Part shown: in pieces, positions 24,148 to 32,541 of the stretch
Numbering within the stretch: position 1 is the first letter of the stretch
How the letters are laid out: each line of letters starts with the position of its first letter
Assembly (NCBI RefSeq): GCF_014648695.1
Contig: NZ_BMRP01000011.1
Coordinates: 1 to 42,900 of the forward strand
Direction: 5' to 3'
Origin: Streptomyces albospinus
GTDB taxonomy: Bacteria > Actinomycetota > Actinomycetes > Streptomycetales > Streptomycetaceae
DNA length: 42,900 nt
Translations under genes and position numbers: made by a program
The notes under the pieces: model-generated
What the model was told of the DNA's origin: nothing
The model's input: only the letters and a program-made list of their open reading frames with translations
Database searches by the model: none

Positions 24148-24988
24148 AAGTGAACCCTCCGTACTGCTGAACTGCCTTGGTGATCTGGTCTGCACCGGAC
24201 GTCTTGACGTCCCCGTTGACCGGGGCGGGACCGTCCTGCTGGGAGAAGCCGTCGACCTTCCAGTCCCCGTTCGCCCACTGAAGCTGGAGGCGCATGGTGA
24301 ACCAGCTGCTGGTCACCGGGTTGGTCGACTGGGCACCGGCAGTGCCGAACAGGCCGGTGCACCACACTTCGAGGTTCGCGGTGTCGCCCGCGAGGTTCAC
24401 GAGCTTGGTGCCGACGGGGACCGTGCGGGAGACGTACGTCATCCCTTGGGCGGCGTTGCCGTTCGCGTCCAGGCCGAGCTTCTTGAGGAATTCGACGGAG
24501 TAGGCGGCATTGAGCTTGGTCTGCATCTCGTCGACCTTGGCGGGGACGAAAACCTGCTGGACGATCGCGTGACGCTCATTCGGTCTGAGGATGTTGGCGG
24601 AGACCAACGCCACCGCATAATTCGCCGCCGCCGACTCCGCCCCCTGTTGGGTCTTGGCGAAGCCCGACGCGATGCCGCCGTTCTTGCCGGTGACCGGCTT
24701 CGTGCCGGTGGGGGCCGTCGGCTGGGCGGCGGCCGGGTCCTTGGCGGTGTCGCCGGAGCCGGCGGCGGTCTCGCTGTTGCCGCTGCCGCCGCGGTTGGCG
24801 AAGGCGATGGCCGCGATCAGCAGCACGACCACGCCGACGATCGTGACCAGGTTGCGGCTGGAGAGGCCGGACCGGGAGCGGCGGGCCGCGCCGTAGGGAT
24901 CGCCCTCGCCGTCGGGGAGTCTGGTCCGTGTCTGGCCCGTGCCGGGGCCACGGTCGTCGCCGTAGCCGCCGTCCTCGCCGATGCTCAT
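24137..24988 (-). CDS. Bitopic VirB8/TcpC-like protein
   Basis: The 283-residue protein has a charged cytoplasmic tail of about 45 residues, one membrane helix (LVTIVGVVVLLIAAIAFA), a disordered Gly/Ala/Thr linker, then an extracellular domain of about 170 residues. That domain (AESAAANYAVALVSANIL, SSWFTMRLQLQWANGDWKVDGF) has the look of the NTF2-like fold found in conjugation proteins VirB8 and TcpC. It would assemble the trans-envelope complex. AGAGGGGG lies upstream of the ATG. It is followed by overlapping genes of the same block and preceded by a 632-bp gap. Confidence 0.75.
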   Translation of the reverse strand: MSIGEDGGYGDDRGPGTGQTRTRLPDGEGDPYGAARRSRSGLSSRNLVTIVGVVVLLIAAIAFANRGGSGNSETAAGSGDTAKDPAAAQPTAPTGTKPVTGKNGGIASGFAKTQQGAESAAANYAVALVSANILRPNERHAIVQQVFVPAKVDEMQTKLNAAYSVEFLKKLGLDANGNAAQGMTYVSRTVPVGTKLVNLAGDTANLEVWCTGLFGTAGAQSTNPVTSSWFTMRLQLQWANGDWKVDGFSQQDGPAPVNGDVKTSGADQITKAVQQYGGFTYAR

Positions 24989-25620
24989 CGCGTCTGTGCC
25001 CCCTCTGCCGCCGTCACCGTCGCCGCTGCCGCCGTCGCCGTCCGTGCTGTTGTTGTGCCGCCTTCATATGACCGTAGCCGCGTGTGCGGCGGCTCGGGCG
25101 AAGTGGTACGAGTACATCTCACCGTGACGGTTCCTCAGATGCTGGGCGGCAGAGGCGAATGGGGGACTCTGGGCTATTTGCCCCCATCGTCCGCCCGATG
25201 TCCGCCACGGCCTGCTGGTGTCCGCACTTGACTCCGGATGCGGCTCCGGACCCGCCTGCGGACCTGTCTCCGGACTGGCCCCCGGATCCACCTGTCCCCG
25301 CGGCGCGGGCAGCCCAATCGGCCCGCTGGTGGCGGGGGTGGCACAACCGTGGCACGGGGCCCGTAGGACCGGGGTGAGTGGGCGTCAGCATGGGGCCTCG
25401 GGCGGGGAGGTGGGACCTGTGGGGGTACGAGTGGGCACGGGGCGGCGGAGAGATGGCGGGCGGGGGCGCAGGGGTGGCGGCGCCGGGACGGGCGCGTGCC
25501 TGGATGCGCGGTGTGGTGACCGGTGGCGACGGGCAGGGCGCAGGGGTGGGGGCCCGGCCCCGCCTGGGGGCGCCGGAGGTGTCCGGCGGCCGAGGCGTCC
25601 GGCCGCCGTGCCGTGGAGGG
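24989..25620. other. 632-bp gap without a convincing gene
   Basis: The stretch has strong strand asymmetry (G-rich on the plus strand after 25380) and several short open frames on both strands, none with good ribosome-binding sites or recognisable domains. A minus-strand frame around 25064-25291 is the best of them but is rich in Pro/Gly/Ser and unconvincing. CTCCGGA-like short repeats occur at 25230-25290. It presumably includes a promoter or processing region between the small VirB2-like gene and the VirB8-like gene. Confidence 0.4.
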
Positions 25621-25929
25621 CTAGACGGCCATGCCGTAGACGATGGTGAACAGCGTGCCCAGGGACCCGATGATGAAGACGCCGGTGAGGCCGGCCACGA
25701 TGAGGCCCTTGCCCTGTTCGGCGCTGAAGGTGTCGCGGAGCGCGGTGGCGCCGATGCGCTGCTTGGCGGCGCCCCAGATGGCGATGCCGAGGCAGAGCAG
25801 GATCGCGACCGCCATGATCACCTCAACCATGACGCGCGCCTCGTTGCCCAGGCTGCCGAACGGCCCCCAGTCCGGGGCGATTCCGCCGATGATGGTGGTG
25901 ATGTCGCCTTTTGAGGCCGCCATGAACAT
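25621..25929 (-). CDS. Small two-helix membrane protein, VirB2-like
   Basis: The 102-residue product has two hydrophobic helices (VMVEVIMAVAILLCLGIAIW and LIVAGLTGVFIIGSLGTLFT) separated by a charged loop (GAAKQRIGATALRDTFSAEQ). That is the pattern of VirB2/TrbC pilin-like proteins of type IV secretion systems. The ATG at 25929 is chosen because GGTGAG lies 8 bases upstream; longer and shorter in-frame starts exist. It is the first gene of the minus-strand block. A perfect inverted repeat lies 80 bp upstream. Family membership is inferred from size, topology and location. Confidence 0.75.
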   Translation of the reverse strand: MFMAASKGDITTIIGGIAPDWGPFGSLGNEARVMVEVIMAVAILLCLGIAIWGAAKQRIGATALRDTFSAEQGKGLIVAGLTGVFIIGSLGTLFTIVYGMAV

Positions 25930-26008
25930 GTGTGAACTCACCGCCCTATTATGGGTAGTTGCGTGCCCGCGCCGCACGGCACGGATCTGTCTCTATCTTC
26001 GCTGACAA

Positions 26009-26029
26009 AGTCGCCATCAGATGGCGACT
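26009..26029. promoter_or_regulatory. Perfect 9-3-9 inverted repeat before the secretion-like block
   Basis: AGTCGCCAT and ATGGCGACT flank CAG. The site lies 80 bp upstream of the VirB2-like start, in unusually A/T-rich DNA for this genome, and has no T tract. An operator for a dimeric regulator of the block is the simplest reading; a terminator of the small gene at 26169-26333 is the alternative. Confidence 0.5.
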
Positions 26030-26168
26030 CGGCGGCAATCTTTGACGGATCCCGTGGGAGTGGCGTGTGCCGGTAAGCGTGCACCGTCCATGGGGCCCCA
26101 TTGTCTCACCGTGTGTATCACGGCGGATAACGCTGAGCAATGATCGATGGGCGCCGGTCTGCGTCGGT

Positions 26169-26333
26169 CTACTTGGGGGCGTGTGACATCGCGAAGATCA
26201 TCAGGAGCGCCACCAGGTGGATGGCGAAGAGGAAATAGCCGACCCGGAACCAGAGGTGCCGGCTCTGCTGCTTCGGATTGTTGGGGTCCACTGCTCCCGC
26301 CCTGTCTCGTGTCGTCCGTGCAGTGTCGCTCAT
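26169..26333 (-). CDS. Small single-helix membrane protein
   Basis: The 54-residue protein (MSDTARTTRDRAGAV at the start) has a charged N-terminus and one C-terminal membrane helix, VGYFLFAIHLVALLMIFAMS, ending in SHAPK. It resembles the small tail-anchored proteins often annotated as DUF6126 in Streptomyces, but I am not certain of that family. It is transcribed toward the secretion-like block and away from the transglycosylase. The ribosome-binding site is weak. A longer frame runs upstream, but its sequence does not look coding. Confidence 0.6.
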   Translation of the reverse strand: MSDTARTTRDRAGAVDPNNPKQQSRHLWFRVGYFLFAIHLVALLMIFAMSHAPK

Positions 26334-26493
26334 CCGGTGGCGCCGGTGTACCGGGATGTGTGGAATCGCACCCTCTGGGCGGCGCCCCCCGGTCCGCCCC
26401 CTGCGCCGCCGGATGCGCCGCGGTGCGGCGGCAACTCGCGTGGTGCGCGTCGAAACTGCTGTGAACCGGGCCTGAATGGGGGAGGGTTGTGGG

Positions 26494-27498
26494 GTGCGGA
26501 AATTCTGGATGGCGAGCGGGATCGGGGCGGGGCTGCTGCTCTGCCTGGTCGGGCTGCTCGTGATCGGTACGTACGGTGCGGCGGCGGGGCTGGCGGGGGC
26601 CGCCGGCAGGGTGGTCGGGCTGGCGAAGGGGGCGGTGCCGGCCGCGTACCAGCCGATGGTCCAGAAGTGGGGCACTCTCTGCCCGGCCATCAGTCCGGCG
26701 CTGCTGGCCGCGCAGCTCTATCAGGAGAGCGGCTGGAACCCGCGTGCGCAGAGCCCGGCGGGTGCGCAGGGGATCGCCCAGTTCATCCCCGAGACCTGGG
26801 CGGCCCACGCGGTCGACGGGGACGGTGACGGCAAGAAGGACATCTGGGACCCGAACGACGCGATCGCGTCGGCGGCCTCGTACGACTGCGAGCTGGCGGG
26901 CTATGTGAAGGACGCGCCGGGCAACGCCACGGAGAACATGCTCGCGGCGTACAACGCGGGCGCGTACCGCGTCATCCAGTACAACGGCGTGCCGCCGTAC
27001 AGCGAGACGCAGGGCTATGTGAAGTCGATCACGACGCTGGCCAAGAGCTTCGAGGCGCCGACCGGGCCGGTGGCGTCCTCCCGGCAGGCCGCGGCGGCCA
27101 TCTACTTCGCGCAGGAGCAGCTGGGCAAGCGTTATCTGTGGGGCGGCGACGGGACGGCGGACCAGGGCGGGCGGTTCGACTGCTCCGGGCTGACGAAGGC
27201 GGCGTACCACTCGGTGGGCATCGAGCTGCCGCGGGTGGCGAACGACCAGTGGAACGCCGGACCGCACCCGAAGCGGAACGAACTGCTCCCGGGGGACCTG
27301 GTGTTCTTCGCGAACGACCTGAACGATCCGCGGTCCATCCACCACGTGGGGATCTATGTGGGCGGCGGGTACATGATCAATGCGCCGTACACCGGGGCGG
27401 TGATCCGCTTCGACAAGATCGATACGCCGGACTACATCGGCGCCACCCGCGTCACGTCCGATGGCGCAAAAGCGCTCCCCACTGCGGACGCTGAGTGA
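26494..27498 (+). CDS. Lytic transglycosylase and NlpC/P60 peptidase, bifunctional cell-wall hydrolase
   Basis: The 334-residue protein combines an N-terminal membrane anchor (ASGIGAGLLLCLVGLLVIGT), an SLT lysozyme-like domain with E78 in YQESGWNPRAQ and GAQGIAQFIPETW, and a C-terminal NlpC/P60 domain with C230 in FDCSGLTKAAY and H284 in HHVGIYVGGGYMINAP. It can cut both glycan and peptide bonds of peptidoglycan. Such enzymes accompany type IV secretion systems (VirB1-like), which fits the adjacent block. The GTG at 26494 is preferred because GGGGAGGG (26479-26485) lies 8 bases upstream and overlaps the alternative ATG at 26476. Confidence 0.94.
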   Translation: MRKFWMASGIGAGLLLCLVGLLVIGTYGAAAGLAGAAGRVVGLAKGAVPAAYQPMVQKWGTLCPAISPALLAAQLYQESGWNPRAQSPAGAQGIAQFIPETWAAHAVDGDGDGKKDIWDPNDAIASAASYDCELAGYVKDAPGNATENMLAAYNAGAYRVIQYNGVPPYSETQGYVKSITTLAKSFEAPTGPVASSRQAAAAIYFAQEQLGKRYLWGGDGTADQGGRFDCSGLTKAAYHSVGIELPRVANDQWNAGPHPKRNELLPGDLVFFANDLNDPRSIHHVGIYVGGGYMINAPYTGAVIRFDKIDTPDYIGATRVTSDGAKALPTADAE

Positions 27499-27717
27499 AC
27501 ATAAGGCCCTGAACTGCGCGGATGAATCAAGCTTCGATAACGTCCTGGTGATCATCCGGTGGAGAGTGGAACGCCGGGGGCCGGCGGCGCGTTTCCCTGG
27601 CGTGGGGACGCAGCAGGGCTCGCAGTCAGCACACGCCCGACGAGCACAGGGTCGGGCAACGGGGGTTGGCAGCACACCACGGCGCTCGCGCGCGCGAAAG
27701 ATAAGGGGCCATGTCAG

Positions 27718-28446
27718 ATGGCTGGACTCGCACTGGAGGGGCCGAACCCTGACGTCGACGTGCTCGACGGCATCAACGGCCTCGCGAAGGGTGCCCCGCA
27801 CTGGGTCAACCGCGCGATGGAGTATCTCGGCGAGTACGGCATCGTCGCCGCCCTCGGAGTGCTGTGTCTGATCGCCTGGTGGGCCGCCCGGCGCAGGCCG
27901 GGCGGGTCGGCCACCATCGCCGGGCTGGTGTGGGCGCCGCTGGCCGCCGGGCTGGCGCTGCTGGCCAACATCCCGATCCGGGGCTTCGTCGAGCGCCCCC
28001 GGCCGTTCAAGGACCACCCCGGGCTCGATGTGCTGATCCCCGGCAAGAACGACTTCTCGTTCGTCAGCGACCACGCGACGCTCACCATGGCGGTCGGCGT
28101 CGGCCTGTTCGTCGCGCACCGCAAGTACGGCCTGATCGGGATCGGGCTGGCGCTCCTGGAGGGCTTCAGCCGGGTCTACATGGGCGTCCACTACCCGACC
28201 GACGTCATCGGCGGCTTCGCCCTCGGCACGGCCGTCGCGCTGCTGCTGGCGCCGCTCGCGCAGGCTCTGCTGGGGCCGCTGGCGGGCGCGGTCGACCGCT
28301 CGCGGCTGTCCTGGCTGGTGCGGGCCCCGGGCGTACCGGCGGCGGAGGGCGCACCGGCCGGCCGCGGCGGTGAGAGCGGCCCGGTGGTGGCCACGGAGCC
28401 GGCGGTGCGGCGGCACGACGAGCGGGACAAGGACCTGGCGGCCTGA
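27718..28446 (+). CDS. PAP2-family membrane phosphatase
   Basis: The 242-residue membrane protein has the three PAP2 motifs: RGFVERPRPF (motif 1), SFVSDHATLTMA (motif 2, with SDHA in place of the usual PSGH) and SRVYMGVHYPTDVIGG (motif 3 with catalytic His and Asp). Helices such as IVAALGVLCLIAWWAA and YGLIGIGLALLEG surround them. It should dephosphorylate a lipid or isoprenoid diphosphate at the outer membrane face, for example undecaprenyl diphosphate. AAGGGG at about 27703-27708 favours the ATG at 27718. The C-terminal 50 residues are hydrophilic and variable. A 219-bp gap separates it from the transglycosylase. Confidence 0.92.
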   Translation: MAGLALEGPNPDVDVLDGINGLAKGAPHWVNRAMEYLGEYGIVAALGVLCLIAWWAARRRPGGSATIAGLVWAPLAAGLALLANIPIRGFVERPRPFKDHPGLDVLIPGKNDFSFVSDHATLTMAVGVGLFVAHRKYGLIGIGLALLEGFSRVYMGVHYPTDVIGGFALGTAVALLLAPLAQALLGPLAGAVDRSRLSWLVRAPGVPAAEGAPAGRGGESGPVVATEPAVRRHDERDKDLAA

Positions 28447-28491
28447 CGGCTGCTCAGTACGGCGAACGGTACGGCGAAGACCTGGCGGATG

Positions 28492-28528
28492 CGGATGGCC
28501 CGGCCCCGAGGAGGGGCCGGGCCATCCG
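28492..28528. terminator. Terminator between convergent genes
   Basis: A perfect 16-bp GC-rich stem (28492-28507 with 28513-28528) with a 5-base loop, lying 46 bp after the PAP2 stop and 15 bp after the oxidase gene on the other strand. It can serve both convergent genes. Confidence 0.88.
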
Positions 28529-28542
28529 TGTGTGCGGGTCCC

Positions 28543-30120
28543 TCAGAGCGCCTGCGCGAAGGTGCTGAACAGCCGCTGCGGGTCGTAGGTCTGCTTGACC
28601 TGGGCGAGGCGGGCGGCGGCGTTTCCGTAGTAGGCGGACTTCCAGTCGGACAGACCGGGGTCGGTGTAGTTCTGGTACGCGGCGCCCGAGGAGTGGCGCT
28701 GCATCGCGCCGTGGAAAGCATCCAGCCAAGCGGTCCGCGCGCCGGGGGCGCCGTCGGCCGGCCAGGACGCCAAGTACTGGGCCAGGAACCGCGATCCGCG
28801 GTGGACGAAGGCGGTGTCCGAGGCGCCCACCCGGTTTATCGCCCCGCCCAGCGCGGTCAGCGCGACATTGCCGTTGACGCCCTTGCGCCCGCCGCTCTCG
28901 ATCTGGGCCAGCAGGGTGTGGATGCCGTCCGCGGACAGCGAGCGGTCGAAGAAGTGCGAGCGCGCGGCGTAGGTCTCCCGGCCCAGCTCGCCGGATCCGG
29001 TGTGGCCGGGCAGCGATCCCGGCATGTGGCACTGCGCGTTCGACTTGGAGGAGCAGCCCGCGTACGCCTCCATCGCGTCCAGGTAGCCGATCGGGGTGAG
29101 GTGCACCTTGGTGGCCGGGCCGGGGCCACCGGGCTGGTCGGCGAGCTTGTCGACGGCGTTCTGGAGGTCGTCGTGGCTGCCGAGGGAGAAGGCCGCGACG
29201 GAGACGGCCGGGGTGCCGCCGGGGCGGGCGTCGAAATGGGCGGTGGACCATATCTCGTCGGCCTGCGCCGGGCCCCACTTCTGCCAGGAGCCCAGCACCG
29301 CCGCGGCCTTGGCCCACGGCCAGGTCATGTACCCCATCACCGCGCGGGGCGCCGGGTGCGTACGGAAGCGGAGTTCGGTGACCACGCCGAAGTTGCCGTT
29401 GCCGGCGCCGCGCAGCGCCCAGAAGAGGTCGGGGTGGTGGTCCTTGTCGCAGTCGACGGTCTTCCCGTCGGCCGTGACGACGGTGGCGCCGACCAGGCTG
29501 TCGCAGGTCAGGCCGTACGCCCGGGACACCACGCCGTGGCCGCCGCCGAGGGTGAGGCCGGATATGCCGACGGTGGGGCAGGAGCCGCCGGGGATCGTCA
29601 CACCGTGCGCGCCCAGGCCCTCGTAGACGTCGATGAGCTTGGTGCCGGCGCCGATCCGGGTGACGCCGCCGGACGGTGCGCCGACCTTGGCGAGCGAGGA
29701 GACGTCGACGATGAGCTTGCCGTTGCCGCTGGAGAAGCCCGCGTAGGAGTGGCCGCCGCTGCGTATGGCGACCGGGGCGTTGTAGCGGCGGGCGAAGGAG
29801 AGGCATTCGGCGATGTCGCCGGGGTGCTTCACATAGGCGACGGCGGCCGGCTTGAGGCCGTCGTAGCGGGTGTTGTAGAGGCGCCGGGCGGTGGCGTACG
29901 CCGCGTCCGAGGCACGTATCAACGGGCCGTCCAGGCTTTTGCCCAGCGCGCTCCAGGATGCCTGGGTGGCGGGGGCCTTGGCGGAGGCCGCGGTGTTCAT
30001 GGCGCCTGCGGTGGTGCCGGAGGCGGCGTTCGCCCCGCCGGAGGGGCCGTCGCAGCCGGTGGCCAGGGCGAGGGAGGTGGCCGTCAGGCCGCCGGCCGTG
30101 AGGAGTGTGCGCCGCTTCAC
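28543..30120 (-). CDS. Secreted FAD-linked oxidase of the berberine bridge enzyme type
   Basis: The 525-residue protein begins with twin arginines (MKRRTLLTAGG) and a lipobox ending in LATGC, so it is probably exported by Tat and lipid-anchored. The PCMH FAD-binding fold shows IRSGGHSYAGFS and GSCPTVGISGLTLGGG. That histidine and cysteine match the two residues that bind FAD covalently in bicovalent oxidases. RGAGNGNFGVVTELRF and the C-terminal BBE segment YDPQRLFSTFAQAL complete the family pattern. Such enzymes oxidise alcohols, sugars or alkaloid precursors with oxygen. The start is GTG with AAGGGGG upstream. Substrate unknown; no tie to the biosynthetic cluster 11 kb away is visible. Confidence 0.92.
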   Translation of the reverse strand: MKRRTLLTAGGLTATSLALATGCDGPSGGANAASGTTAGAMNTAASAKAPATQASWSALGKSLDGPLIRASDAAYATARRLYNTRYDGLKPAAVAYVKHPGDIAECLSFARRYNAPVAIRSGGHSYAGFSSGNGKLIVDVSSLAKVGAPSGGVTRIGAGTKLIDVYEGLGAHGVTIPGGSCPTVGISGLTLGGGHGVVSRAYGLTCDSLVGATVVTADGKTVDCDKDHHPDLFWALRGAGNGNFGVVTELRFRTHPAPRAVMGYMTWPWAKAAAVLGSWQKWGPAQADEIWSTAHFDARPGGTPAVSVAAFSLGSHDDLQNAVDKLADQPGGPGPATKVHLTPIGYLDAMEAYAGCSSKSNAQCHMPGSLPGHTGSGELGRETYAARSHFFDRSLSADGIHTLLAQIESGGRKGVNGNVALTALGGAINRVGASDTAFVHRGSRFLAQYLASWPADGAPGARTAWLDAFHGAMQRHSSGAAYQNYTDPGLSDWKSAYYGNAAARLAQVKQTYDPQRLFSTFAQAL

Positions 30121-30362
30121 TGGGATGAATCCCCCTTGATTGTCGAACGGTCCGGCCCCTGTCGGCCGGTGGTCCGGCCGTGGTCGCGGGGCGTGTGCCG
30201 GGACACCGCACCCGGCGGGGCCACGTTCCCCTGTGGCCGAAATGTCCGCCGGTGCCCCGTGCCGTCCGGTGCCCCGAGTGAAGTCCGTTACCGCGCGGTG
30301 CTCTTGTGTCCCCCACTACCCAGATGCGGCACGGGGGTTACGGGTTCCCGGAACGGACGGAC

Positions 30363-30548
30363 TCATTCCAGGGGGCGCCCGGTGGCCGGTTCCGGACCGT
30401 GCCCCGCCTCGGCCAGGTGGCGCTCGGCGTCGGTACGCGCCTGGGAGCGGGCGCGGCGGGCCATGCCGGTCCAGCCGCAGTCGCAGCGGGCCAGGCAGAA
30501 GGAGCCGCGTTCGGTGGTGAAGACGCGGTGCGGTGGGCGGTCGGGCAC
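30363..30548 (-). CDS. Small conserved Cys-containing protein
   Basis: The 61-residue product contains FCLARCDCGWTGMARRARSQ and TDAERHLAE, a short Cys-rich strand followed by a basic helix, a pattern I recognise as recurring in small Streptomyces proteins of unknown function. Three cysteines (CxxxCxC) and a histidine could bind zinc. It is divergent from the lipoprotein gene. No function can be assigned. Confidence 0.6.
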   Translation of the reverse strand: MPDRPPHRVFTTERGSFCLARCDCGWTGMARRARSQARTDAERHLAEAGHGPEPATGRPLE

Positions 30549-30719
30549 CCCGCCACGCTACGCGCCCCAGGCCGCGTTGCGTGACGAGCCCCCGGAACGG
30601 TCGTTGAACGGATCGGTCGACGCACCGTCAGTCGAGCGGGCGGCGGAACGTCCGACCGTCCCGAGCGGACCGGCCGGCCCAGGCGGTCCCGGACACAGCG
30701 GCCGAGGGGGCTCGTACGC

Positions 30720-31580
30720 ATGGTGGTGCAGGACAGGCGAGGCGGCGGTGCGGTGGCCACGGCCGTGGTGTGCGGGTCGGGACTGATGGCGGGGCTGCTG
30801 GCGACGGGCTGCTCGCCGAGCGGGGCCGCGGCGGACGACCAGGCGGCGCCCTCCCGGGCGGCAGCCGCGGAGGTGGTGCGGCACAGCGCCGACGCCCTGG
30901 TCCGGGCCCGTTCCGCGAAGGTCCGGACGGCGCTGGAGACGGTCAGCGGCGGCACCCGGGTGGCCATCAGGGGCGCCGGGAGCTATGACTTCGCGGCCGG
31001 CAGCGGCGAGCTGCGGGTGGTGCTGCCGGACCTGAAGGGCAAGCCGAGCGGCGGCCATCAGCCGATCACGGAAATCCTGGCGCCCGGTGCGCTGTTCATG
31101 AAGAACCGCGGCGCGGGGGTGCCGGCCGACAAGTGGGTGCGGGTGGACACCGTCTCGCTGGCCGACGGGAATCTGGTCACCGGCGGGGCGACCGATCCGC
31201 TGGCCGCCGCCGAACTGCTGCGCGGGGCACGGCAGGTGACGTATCAGGGGCCGGAGCGGCTGGGCGGGGCCGCGGTGCGGCACTACCGCGGGACGACCGA
31301 CCTGGCCGCGGCGGCGGGCGTGGCGTCGGCGCGGGCCAGGCCGGCGCTGACCGCAGCGGAAAAGGGGTTCACCACGGCCGTGGTGCCGTTCGACGCGTAT
31401 CTGGACGAGGCCGGGCGGCTGCGCAGGGTGCGGGAGCGATTCCGGTTCGCCAACGGCACACCGAAGGGGGCGTCGGTGACCTCCACGACCGAGCTGTACG
31501 GATTCGGTGCGAAGGCGCCGGTGCGGCTGCCGGACCGGCGGGACATCTACTCCGGGAAGATCGCGGAGGCGAAGCCCTAG
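30720..31580 (+). CDS. Lipoprotein, LppX/LprG-like
   Basis: The 286-residue protein has a signal peptide with a lipobox at GLLATGC, then a beta-rich domain in which SAKVRTALETVSGGT, AAELLRGARQVTYQG and VVPFDAYLDEAGRLRRVRERF recall actinobacterial lipid-binding lipoproteins of the LppX/LprAFG group. Those proteins carry lipids between membrane and cell wall. The ATG at 30720 is the first in frame near the signal peptide; no strong ribosome-binding site precedes it. S. coelicolor has a lipoprotein at the matching place, from memory. Confidence 0.75.
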   Translation: MVVQDRRGGGAVATAVVCGSGLMAGLLATGCSPSGAAADDQAAPSRAAAAEVVRHSADALVRARSAKVRTALETVSGGTRVAIRGAGSYDFAAGSGELRVVLPDLKGKPSGGHQPITEILAPGALFMKNRGAGVPADKWVRVDTVSLADGNLVTGGATDPLAAAELLRGARQVTYQGPERLGGAAVRHYRGTTDLAAAAGVASARARPALTAAEKGFTTAVVPFDAYLDEAGRLRRVRERFRFANGTPKGASVTSTTELYGFGAKAPVRLPDRRDIYSGKIAEAKP

Positions 31581-31746
31581 GGAGCCGCCCTCCGGGGCCG
31601 TGGGTATGCCGGGGGCATGTGCCGGCGGCTCCTGCGGGGTGGCGGAAATGGTCCTTCCGTGCCATGTGCGGGGCGTGCGGCCGTCCCTACGCTGGCCGGT
31701 AACCACCAGAGGCGTGGGAAGGCGCTCGAAGGAGGAGGTGTTGGAC

Positions 31747-31923
31747 GTGCCCGCCCATCGCCATCGGACGGTTCAGGACCATGTGGCCCTCGCCGAGATC
31801 GACCTCACTGGTGAGTTGATGATCGCGGCGGCTGCCGCGAGCGAGGACCGGCTCAGTGCGGACCGGATCGACGAGGTGCTGCACGTGGACGGGGCCGAGC
31901 GCGAGACGGCGCAGGCTCCCTGA
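31747..31923 (+). CDS. Small conserved hypothetical protein
   Basis: The 58-residue protein contains HVALAEIDLTGELMIAAAA and RLSADRIDEVLHV, an amphipathic helical pattern. GGAGGAGG at 31731-31738 lies 8 bases before the GTG at 31747, which makes this start better than the TTG at 31741. It ends 20 bp from the convergent csoR gene. Family and function unknown; the strong ribosome-binding site and G/C third positions support it being real. Confidence 0.75.
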   Translation: MPAHRHRTVQDHVALAEIDLTGELMIAAAAASEDRLSADRIDEVLHVDGAERETAQAP

Positions 31924-31943
31924 CCTGCCCGGCCGTCCGGGAC

Positions 31944-32384
31944 TCAGGTGCGCAGCATCCGCTCGATGGCCTTGGTCGCCTCCTGGACCTTGGCGTCGAT
32001 GGCCTCGGGGCCCTTCACGGCGCCCGGAGCGGAGCTCTCGATGACCGCAGCCGCGACGCAGTGCCGGAGGTGCTCCTCCAACAGCTGGAGGCCGAAGGAC
32101 TGGAGGCCCTTCGTGCTCGCCGAGACCTGCGTGAGGATGTCGATGCAGTAGACGTCTTCTTCGAGCATGCGCTGGAGCCCGCGGATCTGGCCCTCGATGC
32201 GGCGCAGTCGCTTGATGTGCGCGTCCTTTTGCTTGGCGTAGCCGTGCGTGCCGTGCGCAGGGGTCTGTGCAGCGTTGTCGGTCACAGCGCCGGGGCCGTC
32301 GAGGGGGGTCGATGCCGGCTCGGGGTCGTGGTGGGCCGCGGCGGCTGCGGTGCTGCCGTTGGTCTCGGCGTCCGTGGTCGTCAT
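31944..32384 (-). CDS. csoR: Copper-sensing repressor CsoR
   Basis: The 146-residue protein is a DUF156/CsoR repressor. The copper ligands are C80 (VYCIDIL), H105 and C109 (EEHLRHC), with the 25 and 4 residue spacing of CsoR. Helix one shows IKRLRRIEGQIRGLQRMLEE. An N-terminal extension of about 50 residues, rich in Ala, Thr and His, precedes the fold; as I recall, the S. lividans protein also has one. GGGAG at 32391-32395 favours the ATG at 32384 over the one at 32390. With Cu(I) it should release its operator, here at 32414-32434, 30 bp upstream, which implies autoregulation. No copper ATPase or chaperone gene is adjacent. Confidence 0.93.
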   Translation of the reverse strand: MTTTDAETNGSTAAAAAHHDPEPASTPLDGPGAVTDNAAQTPAHGTHGYAKQKDAHIKRLRRIEGQIRGLQRMLEEDVYCIDILTQVSASTKGLQSFGLQLLEEHLRHCVAAAVIESSAPGAVKGPEAIDAKVQEATKAIERMLRT

Positions 32385-32413
32385 GGCCATCTCCCGTGGT
32401 ATTGAGGCGATCC

Positions 32414-32434
32414 ATATACCCCTGGTGGGTATAT
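32414..32434. promoter_or_regulatory. CsoR operator
   Basis: ATATACCC-N5-GGGTATAT is a perfect 8-5-8 inverted repeat of the form known for CsoR boxes (ATACCC...GGGTAT). It lies 30 bp upstream of the csoR start and about 145 bp upstream of the divergent DUF47/pit operon, so it could influence both. Confidence 0.88.
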
Positions 32435-32511
32435 CGTAGCGAAGTTCTCGGGCACCCGAGGTACCCCGTGCAGAGCATGCTGCCCGATGGGCGACACTGA
32501 AGGAATGCCGG

Positions 32512-32541
32512 TTAGCTGTGGCTGGATGATGCGCCTAGCAT
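32512..32541 (+). promoter_or_regulatory. Possible promoter of the DUF47-pit operon
   Basis: TTAGCT (32512-32517) and TAGCAT (32536-32541) are spaced by 18 bp and place a start site about 30 bp before the GTG of the DUF47 gene. The -10 lies in a 6-5-6 inverted repeat, TGATGC...GCATCA (32527-32543). The match to consensus is modest. Confidence 0.3.

Noticed and set aside
25378..25914. 178-codon plus-strand frame overlapping the VirB2-like gene
   Set aside because: Gly/Arg/Ala-rich composition in a strand-skewed region; the minus-strand gene has two clean membrane helices and a ribosome-binding site.
18081..27498. Integrative conjugative element
   Set aside because: No integrase, excisionase, relaxase, replication gene, tRNA or direct-repeat boundary is visible, and base composition matches the flanks.
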